From Mercurialis annua (Eukaryota; Streptophyta; Magnoliopsida; Malpighiales; Euphorbiaceae), in assembly GCF_937616625.2 (NCBI RefSeq), contig NC_065574.1, positions 11,162,501 to 11,226,500 of the forward strand: a DNA stretch of 64,000 bases, read 5' to 3'. This document shows, piece by piece, positions 26,501 to 36,343 of the stretch; position 1 is the stretch's first letter; the number at the start of each line of letters is the position of its first letter. The notes under the pieces are model-generated. The model worked only from the letters and a program-made list of their open reading frames with translations, made no database searches and was not told where the DNA came from. The translations under genes and the position numbers were made by a program.

Positions 26501-27017
26501 AATTACCTAGATCGATTATCTGAGTCTCAATTATGCTGAACATCCGACTAAATTGCATCCATTATTTTCATTACTGAAGTTGATGTTTGACTAGTTATTG
26601 TCTTGGAATGCAGGATCAAGCAATTGCTGTTGTATCTGAACTATGTAATGCAAACAAATTGAAGCAAATTCCTCCTGAAATTCAGGACATCTGTCTGATG
26701 CTGTTTCAAATAATGGAGATGGCATTATATCTAGAGCTTTGTGTTCTGCAGATATGTGGCATAAGATCTGTATTAGGGCGTGTGGAAGATTTTTCAAAAT
26801 TAGTCAAAATGTTGTTAAAAGGTAAATCCATTTAGTCATGTTTACTTCATCAGTCATCCTATGGTTTTTTGTATTTTCTCTTGTATGATAATTATGTTTT
26901 TGTTTTGTTTTTGTAGCAATGGAGGGCCAGGCTTTCCTGAAAGCATCTATAGAATCCTTGAAACAGATAATATCACATGTCTATCCTGGATTATTACAAA
27001 CTGAAGGTTTTGTGTGA
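5585..27017 (+). CDS. NUP188: Nucleoporin NUP188 (DUF3414), 32 exons, 1962 aa
   Basis: A large alpha-solenoid scaffold protein of the inner ring of the nuclear pore. I joined 32 exons with GT/AG sites and unbroken phase: 5585-5695, 5791-5964, 6100-6195, 6461-6530, 6730-6863, 7899-8039, 8129-8286, 8771-8939, 9013-9111, 9656-9733, 9832-9891, 9989-10146, 10914-11115, 11808-11927, 12058-12143, 12308-12412, 12626-12724, 13381-13469, 14890-15038, 16386-16529, 16623-16730, 17036-17146, 18104-18211, 18320-18430, 19118-19296, 19713-20166, 20355-20462, 20650-20708, 22599-22980, 24502-26019, 26614-26821, 26917-27017. The sum is 5889 nt, ending EGFV-stop. The N-terminus is MANSTKSIDPSLWWDPF. Length suits plant Nup188 (about 1900-2000 aa). 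There are no TM segments; helices dominate, as expected for a solenoid. Exon 30 alone codes residues 1355-1860. Least certain is the acceptor of exon 30 (24502); an alternative would add a few residues. Identification rests on length, the remembered family sequence and position next to PRP4 and ROC1. Confidence 0.9.
10790..10821. repeat. GA-rich microsatellite in NUP188 intron 12
   Basis: An imperfect (GA)n run interrupted by CA and AA steps, about 90 nt upstream of the exon 13 acceptor. Confidence 0.7.
15212..15501 (+). mobile_element. Decayed TRIM retrotransposon, 73-bp LTR family (copy 1)
   Basis: Two direct repeats, 15212-15284 and 15428-15501, both start TGTTAGAGATAATAAAAC and end TTTGACA (TG...CA). 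Directly after the first is TGGTATAAGGACC, a worn form of the tRNA-Met primer-binding site TGGTATCAGAGCC. The inner part is only 143 bp and noncoding. The repeats differ at many sites, so the copy is old, and no 5-bp target duplication is left. It lies in NUP188 intron 19, sense strand. Copies of the same LTR occur at 19587 and 22033. Confidence 0.75.
19587..19655 (-). mobile_element. LTR fragment of the 73-bp TRIM family (copy 2)
   Basis: On the minus strand this matches the LTR of the 15212 and 22033 copies: TGTCAAAT at the + strand start, then CCAATTCACCCAAAAG and GGAGGCTCCAACAATAGT. No inner region or second LTR is seen, so it is a solo LTR or a fragment, in NUP188 intron 25. Confidence 0.6.
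20854..21223. mobile_element. MULE-type MITE, GGGTTAATT family, copy 1 (370 bp)
   Basis: TIRs GAGTTAATTCCATATAAAAT and the complement ending ATGGAATTAACCC fold over about 120 bp. Flanks are TTTTTATAA on both sides (20845-20853, 21224-21232), an exact 9-bp duplication. It has the same length and end sequence type as the element at 43092. In NUP188 intron 28. Confidence 0.9.
21410..21773. mobile_element. MULE-type MITE, GGGTAATTGATT family (364 bp)
   Basis: Ends GGGTAATTGATT and AATCAATTACCC, with arms sharing GGTGACCGAACTTCAAAACG and its complement. Flanks are GTAATTTAC on both sides (21401-21409, 21774-21782), an exact 9-bp duplication. In NUP188 intron 28, about 180 bp from the previous MITE. 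Confidence 0.9.
22033..22260 (-). mobile_element. Partial TRIM, 73-bp LTR family (copy 3)
   Basis: On the minus strand 22105-22033 is a 73-bp LTR (TGTTAAGATAATAAAACTAT ... GGTTATTTGACA). The inner region runs to 22258, with a well-kept primer-binding motif TGGTATCAGA (complement of 22248-22257). The expected second LTR beyond it is lost after the first bases. The inner region matches the 15285-15427 inner region in many words (such as CAAGGTAAG and ACTTCAAGCCCAATA). In NUP188 intron 28, antisense to the gene. Confidence 0.7.
23553..24185. mobile_element. Foldback MITE interrupted by a TRIM
   Basis: Ends GGCTAAAACC and GGGTTTAGCC. The left arm (TTTCACTTGGTCCTTAGCAA, then ATTTTGGATTTAAGTAGTCC) pairs with GGACTGCTTAAATTCAAAAT and, across the inserted TRIM, AAGGACCAAGTGAAA. 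Without the TRIM and one 5-bp copy it is about 298 bp. The target duplication is masked by T-runs on both flanks. In NUP188 intron 29. Confidence 0.8.
23802..24131 (+). mobile_element. Intact TRIM retrotransposon, 109-bp LTRs
   Basis: LTRs 23802-23910 and 24023-24131 are both 109 bp, start TGTTAAAGTGGGAAATCCCA, end ATCTAACA and read as identical. The primer-binding site TGGTATCAGAGCC (initiator tRNA-Met) is at 23911-23923. The 112-bp inner part is noncoding and ends in the purine tract GTGAGGGGGAG. Flanks are AGGAC on both sides (23797-23801, 24132-24136), a 5-bp target duplication. It depends on enzymes supplied in trans. Inserted into the arm of an older MITE. Confidence 0.95.
26073..26431. 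mobile_element. Tourist-like (PIF/Harbinger) MITE cluster
   Basis: GGCCATGCTTGGTTTATGG at 26073 pairs with the segment ending GTACCGAACATAGCC at 26315; flanks TAA and TGA suit a 3-bp target duplication. A second inverted pair overlaps it (GTTTGGTTCATGGAATA near 26118 with ATATGAACCAAAG near 26425). The interior is many ATAGTTATTCC / GGAATA words. The overlap means at least one is rearranged or nested. In NUP188 intron 30; a reading frame continues into it from exon 30 only by chance. Confidence 0.55.
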
Positions 27018-28305
27018 TTATTTAGCGGACATAGGTGAACTGCGGTTAGGATTAGAAGAGAATGAAAATGTTGTAGGCAGAGATGAATGATATTTTGATC
27101 CGCTTTAAGGTATGTGTAATATTTATTAGCATAATTTTCTTTGTTTGCCTTTTCTTTCTCGCTGCTCATTCCTTTCGTAGTTGAAAATTGAATTCTTTTT
27201 TCTTTTGTTGACAAAGATAAGTGGTGTATGGCCTCCTCGGAAGAGGGAATGTATATTAGGAGTGACATTCATTATTGTCATCATGCAAGAATCAAAATTT
27301 TTCATGTTTTACATAATATAAAGATCTTTACATTATTCCAAGCCATGTGATTTATAATATTAATCGATTTTTTTTATAGGGGATTCATTGTGGATTCTTC
27401 TCATTTAAATTTCAGCACTTCATTATACATGAAATGTGAAAATTGCTTATGTGAGAATGATTCATAATAAATTCGAGCTATGTAAGAACTTTTCTATATT
27501 TACTTTCAAAGGACTTTACTAGTAGCGGTTGAATGAAAAATTAGAAAACAGTCAGTCTAATGTGGTAAGTTAGTGTTGCAAGTCATGGTTTGAATATTGT
27601 ACAGAGCCGGCACTTCCGGAAGCATGTGAGGTATGAGGAAAGACGACCAGATATAGCTTGAGCCCGAGAGGAGATGAGATAGATGAATGTTACTTTCTCT
27701 CGTATGAAGAATGAATCCTCTCTAATTCCAATAGGATTATTTTTATGCTCCTCCAAAGAGCTAATGAGCTTGGGAGATTACTGTACGAATATTAGAAATT
27801 CTCCATTCGAGATTGCTTTCCTATAGCTCATGAGTGTGACACTTATTTTCCAAGCGAGCTTGTTCTGTTGGTGTGGTAATTGGACCTAGACGAGCTTATG
27901 CAATCGAGCCCTCCAATGATGGTAGTTGTCACGTTGTAAGTCCATCGACTTATTTTTTATCTTTTTTTCGAAGAGGAGAAAAAGAGAAAAGTAATTTCAT
28001 AAGTAAATGAGTTTTTTTTCTTTTCGAAAAATGTATTAACAAGAAATAAAGGTGGCAGTCAATTTTTTAGGGAGAATATGACCTCTTATAGATATGCTTC
28101 TTCCTTTTGTTTTATATTTAGTAAAGGTGCCCACCCTTAACGTGTGGCTTGGAATTAAACAACTCATTTGACTATATTAATCAACTAAGAATAATTTTTT
28201 TCTTAATTATGGATTAATTAAAAATAAAATTATATAATATGAACAAATTCAAGAATTCAAAAAATCTACTTTTGTCCTTTATTAATCTAAAAATAAAGAG
28301 TTGTC
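27018..28305. other. NUP188 3' UTR and intergenic DNA
   Basis: A poly(A)-type AATAAA occurs at 27466-27471, and a nearer 3' end is possible. 27540-27960 is somewhat GC-richer but shows no coding pattern or repeat I recognise. Confidence 0.45.
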
Positions 28306-28314
28306 TTAATTGAT

Positions 28315-28912
28315 GAATAAAGGATAAAAAAAACTCCTCGAATTTGGCACGAAAGATCAAATAAGCTCAAAATCATGTAATCGGACTAAAAAATTTCACA
28401 TCTATAGCAAACCGGGTCAAACACGCCTCTCACGCACCCTTTCACACTCTCACATTGCGTGTGAAATGCACTCTCCAGATAAAAAGTCTAAAATAGTCAT
28501 TATTCTTTTTTAAAAAAATTCAAAATTGGTATCTAAAGTTAAAAAATGATCTTTTTTTTAATTTTCGGAGGAGCAGTTGCTCCTCGGCAGCTCCTTCTGC
28601 TCCTCGGAAGAGGAGAAGCAACTCCTCTTCCTTTAAAATTTCAAAAAAAAGACAAATTTATCAACGATTTTTGGTAGGATGCAGCGGTTTCCAGTGAATT
28701 CATGGCGATCAGTGGTCGAAATGGAGAGGTTTTCGGTGAATGGAGGGGTTATTTGATCCGGTTTCTGTATAGTTTAGGAGGTGGTTTTCCCACTCTCTTT
28801 AGATATTTTTAATTCATTTTCTCAACTATTGATTTTTTTTGAGTCATTTTCACAATTTTGGACGTATTTGATTCTCCGTGCCAAATTGAGGGGGTTTTTG
28901 ACCCTTTTTTCC
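28315..28912. mobile_element. MULE-type element, noncoding, 598 bp
   Basis: Ends GAATAAAGGATAAAA and CCCTTTTTTCC, with the shared inner TIR word AATTTGGCACG (left) and CGTGCCAAATT (right). Flanks are TTAATTGAT (28306-28314) and TTAATTGAC (28913-28921), a 9-bp duplication with one change. The core holds inverted GCTCCTC-type words (28565-28625) and a GC-richer part that may be captured sequence. Confidence 0.8.
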
Positions 28913-29203
28913 TTAATTGACCGTAATTTTTTAAGAAAATTATCATCAAAATGACTAAAATTAAGACTTTTTGTACCAGTCTCACAACTAGACCTTTCCT
29001 CTTTATATTTGTTGGCCAATGCTAAGATATGGGAGTTTGAGGTTTTGTAATGGCAAAATTGTCTAGTAGTTGTGCATTTTATTACTGAATTTGGATTTGA
29101 ATTGTATTTTTGTAAATGCCTCGTATTTATTTGCAGAGCTTAATTTATTTTTAAGTGCTTTATATAATTTAGTTCTATGTGGCAAAGGACTTGCAATAAT
29201 AAT

Positions 29204-29542
29204 GGCTGAATACATAATTTGACCCCTGAACTTGTACCTTTTTACCCATCTAACCTCCAAACTTAACGTCTCACCTATCGAACCCCTGAACTTGTTAAAT
29301 AACCCGATTTGACCCTCGAACTTGATAAATACGTAAACATTTAACCCCTCCGTACACAATTTCTTCTAGAACGTTTCAAGTGACAGGTGGACACGAAGGG
29401 TTCAATACTTACATATTTATCAAGTTCAGGAGTTATATCGGATTATTTAACAACTTCGGAGGTTCGATAGGTGAGACGTTAAATTTAGGGGTTAGATGGG
29501 TAAAAGGGTACAAGTACAGGGGTCAAACTATGTATTAAGCCC
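29204..29542. mobile_element. MULE-type MITE, GGCTTAATACATA family, copy 2 (339 bp)
   Basis: The left end GGCTGAATACATAATTTGAC and right end TATGTATTAAGCCC are flanked by AATAATAAT on both sides (29195-29203, 29543-29551), a 9-bp duplication. The core near GACAGGTGGACAC is the reverse complement of the core of the copy at 3837, so the two copies lie in opposite orientation. Confidence 0.9.
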
Positions 29543-29551
29543 AATAATAAT

Positions 29552-29950
29552 CACTCCTTCAATTCAATCCTCGAATCAAATTCATAAAAAAGAAACATAA
29601 TCTTTGAGATTGCTTTTAAGTATTCTATTCCGTTTTGTTTTCTAAAACAAGGCATCTATTTTTGGGATTACGTGTAGCTAGATCCACCTTATATGCACGG
29701 TGGTGGATCTGCAGCCGTTGACTCCATATATTTAGAAAAAAACTTTCAACTTAAAAAAATTATGATGGTACTGTACTGTCTTCTATAATCCTTTAGTACC
29801 AGACTGTTTGCTGCACAATTATAATGGCAACAACAATATGAATCAGTAGTATTTACTCCAAATTTTAATACGTTTTATGAATTGTGATAAAAGTGTACAG
29901 AGCAACATTTATTTTTTTAAGAGTAGTGACAGAAAAAGTTTATTTTGAAT
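29552..29950. other. Intergenic, no feature seen
   Basis: AT-rich, without ORFs of interest or visible inverted repeats. Confidence 0.5.
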
Positions 29951-29959
29951 AATTATTAT

Positions 29960-30255
29960 GGATTAAATATTTTTGAGGTCACCGAAATATGATTTTTTCT
30001 ATAAAACAAATACCGAACTACAAAAAATTATAAAATGGTTATCGAGTTATAGCTTTTCTACTAAATGGTGATTAAACTATTAAAAAATTATTAAATAGTT
30101 ATCGAACTATTATTGCTATACATCTTTTTTCTTGTCCACACCATTAAAATGGTAACCCTTTTGTACAAAAGTAATAATCCGATAACTATTTTGTAGCTTA
30201 TTATAGTTCGGTAATTATTTTGTTAAAAGATTATAGTTTCAAAAATATTTAACCC
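29960..30255. mobile_element. MULE-type MITE (296 bp)
   Basis: Ends GGATTAAATATTTTTGA and the complement TCAAAAATATTTAACCC; arms share ATCGAACTAT / ATAGTTCGGT words. Flanks AATTATTAT and AGCTATTAT match at 7 of 9 positions, as for a worn 9-bp duplication. Confidence 0.7.
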
Positions 30256-30712
30256 AGCTATTATATTGAAGCATATCTAAAAAGAAATTCGTTAATTACA
30301 AAATTTAAATTTTTTTAATTATAATAAAAAAAACTACATTATTTAAATTCAGGATTTATTTACAATTCTATAATAATTAGGCTTACACTTTGGTAGAATA
30401 ATAAGATATTTATATAAAAATAATATTATAGGAAAATACTGGCACAAATTACAAGTAATATTCACCTCACAAATATATTTATCAAAATTAAAAAAAAAAT
30501 TATATATACGACAAAAACAAAGGTAACACATAACATGACTTTCCCATGCTCTTTAAAAAAGAATAAAAATCTTTGATAAAAAAAACAGCTGAAACGGCGT
30601 CACTTTGTCCTTAAAAAAGCATATACCACATTGGATTCCTTTAGGGCCTAGACATAGTAACTCCAGTCCAATAACCTAACCATAGTTAACCCTCACAGCC
30701 TCAAGATTTCTC

Positions 30713-30811
30713 CACGTGTTCACAATCCAACGGTCTACATCCATCTTCTAGATACTCACCGCTTCAGTTTTCCTATTTAAAGTTCCGAAGAAAATCCCTA
30801 AGTAAACCCTA
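30713..30811 (+). promoter_or_regulatory. Cyclophilin core promoter: G-box, TATA box, telo-box
   Basis: CACGTG (30713-30718) is a G-box/ABRE core, TATTTAAA (30774-30781) a TATA box 74 nt before the ATG, and AAACCCTA (30804-30811) a telo-box in the leader, an element common in highly expressed plant genes. The mix suits strong, broadly active expression; this is inference. Confidence 0.55.
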
Positions 30812-30854
30812 GCTTTCACTCACACTAATCTCAACACTAATCTCTTAATAAGCA

Positions 30855-31373
30855 ATGGGAAACCCTAAAGTTTTCTTCGACATGACCGTCGGCGGTCAGC
30901 CAGCCGGCAAGATCGTCATGGAACTGTTTGCCGATGTGGTCCCAAAGACCGCTGAAAACTTCCGTGCGCTCTGCACCGGCGAGAAAGGAACCGGAAAGAT
31001 GGGGAAACCACTCCACTTCAAAGGATCATCGTTCCACCGTGTGATCCCTGGATTTATGTGCCAGGGAGGCGATTTCACCGCCGGAAACGGAACCGGAGGA
31101 GAGTCGATCTACGGTGCTAAGTTCGCCGACGAGAACTTCGTCAAAAAGCACACTGGACCAGGTGTCTTGTCTATGGCGAATGCCGGACCCGGAACCAATG
31201 GATCTCAGTTTTTCATTTGCACTGCTAAAACCGAGTGGCTCGACGGTAAACACGTGGTGTTTGGCCAGATCGTTGAAGGTATGGATGTTGTTAAGGCTGT
31301 TGAGAAGGTCGGATCCTCTTCCGGCAGGACATCCAAGCCTGTTATTATCGCCGACTGCGGTCAGATTTCTTAA
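30855..31373 (+). CDS. ROC1: Cytosolic cyclophilin, peptidyl-prolyl isomerase (ROC1/CYP18 type)
   Basis: A 172-aa single-domain cyclophilin in one exon. It catalyses cis-trans isomerisation of X-Pro bonds and is the cyclosporin A target. Visible active-site residues are R62 and F67 (in FHRVIPGF), Q70, F120, W128 and H133. The plant-type insertion with [11 protein letters not shown] lies at residues 45-54. C40 and C168 are kept; in plant cyclophilins this pair is known for redox control. There is no signal or transit peptide, so cytosol/nucleus is expected. The lack of introns agrees with Arabidopsis ROC1, and its position between NUP188 and a NIPA gene agrees with the Arabidopsis order. GC content is clearly higher than the surroundings, which is usual for this highly expressed gene. 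Confidence 0.97.
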   Translation: MGNPKVFFDMTVGGQPAGKIVMELFADVVPKTAENFRALCTGEKGTGKMGKPLHFKGSSFHRVIPGFMCQGGDFTAGNGTGGESIYGAKFADENFVKKHTGPGVLSMANAGPGTNGSQFFICTAKTEWLDGKHVVFGQIVEGMDVVKAVEKVGSSSGRTSKPVIIADCGQIS

Positions 31374-32679
31374 GTGATTGCGGCGGAGACCGCCGCGGAG
31401 GCGGCGGTATTATCTTTTTTTATAAATTTCGAATGCGTCTGGTTTTAGGTTTAAATTAGGGTTTATTGTTATTGTCTATGGTGGTGTTACTTTTATGGTG
31501 TCGTTGAGTATTAAAATATTTGGTTGTTCTTGAAACTTATTTTAGAATGTTTGATCATTATCAATGAATGAAGAGCTACCAAATATTAATAAGATTTAAT
31601 TTCTGAAATTCTTGCTTTATTTATCATTTAATTTATAATTAGTACTCTTAACGTATGAACTAATTTATCTCTAAAAATGTTTTTAGAAAGGAAAAGGACA
31701 AATATTGTAAATGGATTGGATTAGGGATAAAATGGGTATGGGGGTGGTGATGGTGATCTAAAATGAAATATAATAATAATAATTATATTGATAATTCCAA
31801 AGAGAAGATATTAAAAAGTAGATACTCTGAAAGTATGGTTCCAAACGACTGTCAGGTGGGGTCGTATTAAATGGAAAATTGACCGGGTTTTTTATTTTTT
31901 ATATACTCATATTTGTTATTTTTCATTATGTCATGTCTTGACTTTTTACGAAATTTCTGGTTAGCTTTTATGATCTCATAAGATGTTAGTTAATTCAGCG
32001 ATAATTTTAAATGTGCTTTGTATGATCTCTTAAGATGTTAGTTATGGGGTGGGATTGAGCAAATAGCATTTTGCTTCCTTTTGGTAAATTATCATATAAA
32101 TTAATAAAAAATCGCCCATTGCTTATAAGTTGAGGGGGCAAATTGTCGATCAAGTTATTTTTTGCAGGGCAAATTGCTATTTAAAAGAATAATTAATTGA
32201 ATTGAGGGAGTAAATCGTAAAATTGGTGAATTTGACAATAACCATCAATTTTAAAATCAATTTGTTGATAATTAACTCATATGCCAATTCTCTATTTCTT
32301 ATGAGTTTGATAAACTATTACTTAAGTCGAATTAATGTTTAATATTTCTTGATTTATAATATTTGTCGTATTTGAGAAATTGTTTTCGCATACCCATCGA
32401 TCCTGAAATGTATAGAAACATCACTAGCACGTAATCCAACTTCAAAATGCTAAAATCAATTCCAAAATCATTAAAACGATAAAACCGCTCGAAAACCTTA
32501 AACTTTAACTCAATATTCCATCAAATTAATCCAAACAAACGGCAAAACGACGCTCTTACCGTGATTGCCCGTTCAATCCCGATCAAATTGAGCTAAGGAA
32601 CGTCGAAAACAGACAAGAAACAGAGATCGTACCTGAGAACGATGAATTCGTCGTTGGAATGAAATCAGAGATTAAAACT
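31374..32679. other. Cyclophilin 3' UTR and intergenic DNA
   Basis: The stop is followed at once by a GC-rich hairpin (GGCGGAGACCGCC and CCGCGGAGGCGG words, 31380-31407), then AT-rich DNA. 32338-32385 contains a fragment like the Stowaway end further on (ATAATATTTGTCGTATTTGAG). No gene. Confidence 0.5.
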
Positions 32680-32681
32680 TA

Positions 32682-32956
32682 CTCCCTCCGGTCCATAATA
32701 TTTGTCGCATTTGAGAATTTCTTTTAGTCCATAATATTTGTCACATTAGAGTTTCAAGAAAGCATTTATTGCTATTTTTCCAAAATTATCCCTAACAATA
32801 AATACTTTGTAAGGTTAAAAGAACTAGTCAAACATAAAACAAATGGTAATTAATATGGACAATTTAGTAAAATTATGCACAAATCAAGACATATTTATTA
32901 TTTTCTTAATCTATGTGAAATGACCAAATGCGACAAATATTATGGACCGGAGGAAG
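32682..32956. mobile_element. Stowaway-type MITE (Tc1/mariner), 275 bp
   Basis: TIRs CTCCCTCCGGTCCATAATAT and the complement ending GGACCGGAGGAAG are flanked by TA on both sides (32680-32681, 32957-32958). End sequence and TA duplication are typical of Stowaway. Noncoding. Confidence 0.92.
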
Positions 32957-32958
32957 TA

Positions 32959-34318
32959 GCTTCTAGATCATTCTTTGAATGGTTCAACTTATATATATTT
33001 CGTCAATTTATACTTTATTCCTTGAACTCTTTAAAATGTTACAATTAGTCTTAAATTCATCCGCGTCCAAATTTTAAACAGTCTCCGATCGATATGAAAC
33101 ATTTACCATAAATATTATAAAATATTTCGCGGACTTTGGCAAAATAGTTTCCATCACGGAATTTATATTTTATTTTATATTTATTTTTTAAGCTTTTCAT
33201 TTAAATTCCGACAATCCCGCTTTATGAAAATTATTCTAAATATTCAATTAAATTAAATTCAATCCATCTTAACTTAATTTATCGGAATTTACGACACGTG
33301 GCATGACTTAATTATTTTAAAATATTCAAGGTATTACAGAAATGATTTTTAAATTATCCCGAATTTGTTAAAAATATAATGATTACGAATTTAAATTAAT
33401 GAAAGCTATCATTTGAATTTACGAAGAAAAAATGAGAACATGAGTATTTACGTTATCAAAAATATTAAAATTATTAGTAATATTTGGAATGTGGAAAGCG
33501 TGCTTCGTATTGTATAGTATTGATCACCTAACGATGGCCGAACTTATGATGCATGGTGGCCTCGTTCTTGCTCATAAATTGCGATCATGAGGAAGATTGC
33601 ATTGTTTAGTTTATTTATAAATGTTCCATAATTTAGACAAGTCATAGTAAGATGGTGCAAGTTGAGGCGGCCATGATGATACTCATAGATTGTGGAATTT
33701 TAAATCTGTGTAAAATGTTGGGGGAATTTTAAATCTGTGTAAAATGTTGGGCTAATTCCTCAACTGATTGTGTTTTAAAGCATTTGCATCAGTCAGTCTA
33801 TAATTTATATACTATTATTAACATTAATTAAGACTAACAAAATGGTTTTAATTGGGTGGTTTATTGGGGAACTGAGCCAATGTCGCTCGTGAATTATTCA
33901 AAATTTGGCACGATAAAACTGATTATACCTCGAATTTTTAAGACTCGTTTAATAAACGAATTAAATTTAATTTTAGTGATACTCGACTCAAAAACTCGCT
34001 AATAATCCCGTCCATATATTTATATTTTAATTTTCAAAATTTAAACATTTAATTTAAATATCTTTTTTGTTTAAAAAAATATATTTAAAGTTAAATTTTC
34101 TTTTCATATGAAGAAACGCAGTATTTAACTTTTTTATTAAATTGTTGAATAATTTAATTTTGATTTAAATTTATTAACAAAAATAAAATCTAAATAAACT
34201 GTTTAAGCTAGGGAGCTTCTAATAATCTCGAAAAATAAACAAGTCAATCTTTTTTTTCCAGCTTTTAACTATTTTTAACTTCCATCAACTCGTTTATATC
34301 ATTAGCCCATTTTAGATA
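32959..34318. other. Intergenic, AT-rich, with a 29-bp tandem duplication
   Basis: GGAATTTTAAATCTGTGTAA is repeated at 33694 and 33723 (29-bp period). 33860-34313 has words such as CTCGTTTAATAAACGA that resemble worn hAT MITEs, but ends cannot be set. No gene. Confidence 0.45.
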
Positions 34319-34876
34319 CTAGTTTCGCATTACGTGCTATGCACGTGGCTCGTAACGTAACTCGTCAATGAATATATTAGTAAATGTATTATAATTATAT
34401 CAATTTTTTTATTTATATTTAATATTAAAATAGTTAATAATTTTTGTAAAAATAAATATAATATATTCGGTTATTAATTTTTTTTCATACTGAATTTATT
34501 CTTCTTTTGGTTTTATAATAACTAAAATTAAATAATTAACTTAATTTTATTAATAATATCATTAAAAATAATAAAATAAAAATTTAAATACTAATATATT
34601 GACCAAATACAGTATTTTAATTTTGTAGTTCAATCAAACTAAAAAATAGGCATTCCTACTAATTTGTAGACAATTTAGTTATTTTTACATACTAAAAACT
34701 AAATTAGAGATAATTTAGCTACCTATTCTAATTAGGACTTTAATTATAATAGTGATTAATTAAATAACTAATTAATTAATGACTATAAAACCTTTATTTA
34801 GTAGTAAATTGAAAATGATTATTCAGTAAATTTGCCTGTCCTCCCCCACCATCCGTACTTTTATATATAATATAGA
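34319..34876 (-). mobile_element. Short non-autonomous Helitron (558 bp)
   Basis: On the minus strand it starts TCTATATTATATATAAAAGT and ends with CTAG preceded by the hairpin ACGTGC-ATA-GCACGT (34332-34346). It lies between A (34318) and T (34877), the Helitron target rule. No Rep/helicase coding. Both ends match the larger element at 36344-44251. Confidence 0.85.
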
Positions 34877-34877
34877 T

Positions 34878-35969
34878 ATAGATAGATATAGATAAATGAT
34901 TTGAAATTTCTACTATATTCTTTTTTTCTTCTTCTGAAAGTAACTTTAATTAATAATTATATATATATATCTAAATCGTCACGGACCTTTTTAATTATGA
35001 TCAATTATGTTCAATAATTTTAATTTTAATTTTAATTTTAAAGGATTATTATCACTTGTGATTACAGTATTGGATTTGAATATATGATAAATTTTAGGGC
35101 AGATTTCTTACAACTTCACTAATTATAGATAAAAAATAATTAAAAAAAAATGTCAGTATTTTTATTCTAAGCCATGATTTTGTCTTATTTGATATTTTAC
35201 ATCAAATTTTAAATATAAAATAAAAATTTATTTATCAGTTAGTTTTATTAGTTTATATGATTTGAAAATTTAATTGCAAAAATAATAATTAATTTAATGT
35301 TTGAATTTACTTTAATTTTAAAAGATAAAATAAGATGATAAAACTCAAATAAAATTTAAGAAAAATTCTTAAAATACCTTACTTTTAAAAAATAATTATA
35401 GCGGTAATAATTTTCTTATATATATTTTTATTTTTCAAATTGCTCTTTTAAACTCAAAGATACCATTTCTGTTTTTTGTTGTTGGTGTATTTAAAGTGTC
35501 CTTATGGTGTATTTTGTGGTCTGTTTATGTGGTATTTATAATATATTTATGGTGTATTTATGCTAAATAAAAACTGGTTAAAAAAGTACTTTTATCAGTA
35601 TTTTATGAAACTGGAGACTGAATGTAATTAATAATTTATGACCCAAATTTTTATAATTACTTTCTAAAAGTAGAATAGTTTAAAAATAATTCCCAAAATT
35701 TGAATAATATACTAGTACTTATTTATAAAATTTTAATTCATTATAGTTACAGTTATTTTTATTTCATAGAAGCAAATACTTTAATTGTAGTAGTTACTGT
35801 TATAATTATTTGATAATACTTAATTTTAAATTTATAATAAAATATACAAATTTATTTAAACAAATTATTATTGTTAATTTAATTTAACAATATAAATAAT
35901 TTTTTAATGAATATTTATAGTTTTTTATTATTTAATTTCCATTATTTTTATGAGTTAAATAAACAGTCA
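34878..35969. other. Intergenic, extremely AT-rich
   Basis: Nothing recognised; homopolymer runs and short TATTT repeats only. Confidence 0.5.
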
Positions 35970-35978
35970 TGATCAAAT

Positions 35979-36343
35979 GGCTTAATGTCTTAAAAAAAAC
36001 CCGACCTTACATCCCCTTTTCAATCCTATCCTGACGTTAAAAATTTGTCAATTTTACCTCATTTTGCATTTTTTCATTTCAATTGTACCCTGAAGCATAA
36101 AATTGATCTTTATTTATTTGACAAAAATTCAACAAAATTGTTCAAAAATGGTCATTTAATGTGAAAAGTTAATGTAATGCAAAAAGAATCAATTTAGAGA
36201 ATTTTTGTCAAATAAAAAAAAGTCAATTTTATGCTTTAGGATACAATTAAAATGAAAAAAATGCAAAATAGGGTAAAATTGACTGATTTACAACGTCAGG
36301 GTATGATTGAAAAGAAGATGAAAGGTCGGATTTTTTTAAGACA
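35979..36343. mobile_element. MULE-type MITE split by a Helitron (main part)
   Basis: The left end GGCTTAATGTCTTAAAA pairs with TTTTTTTAAGACA at 36331-36343. The last bases of the right TIR, TTAAGCC, lie at 44252-44258 beyond the Helitron, followed by CGATCAAAT (44259-44267), which matches the left flank TGATCAAAT (35970-35978) at 8 of 9 positions. The second copy of this family at 51710 is uninterrupted. Confidence 0.88.

Noticed and set aside
35700..35740. CTAG at 35712 as another Helitron end
   Set aside because: No hairpin in the 10-12 bases next to it and no matching 5' end.
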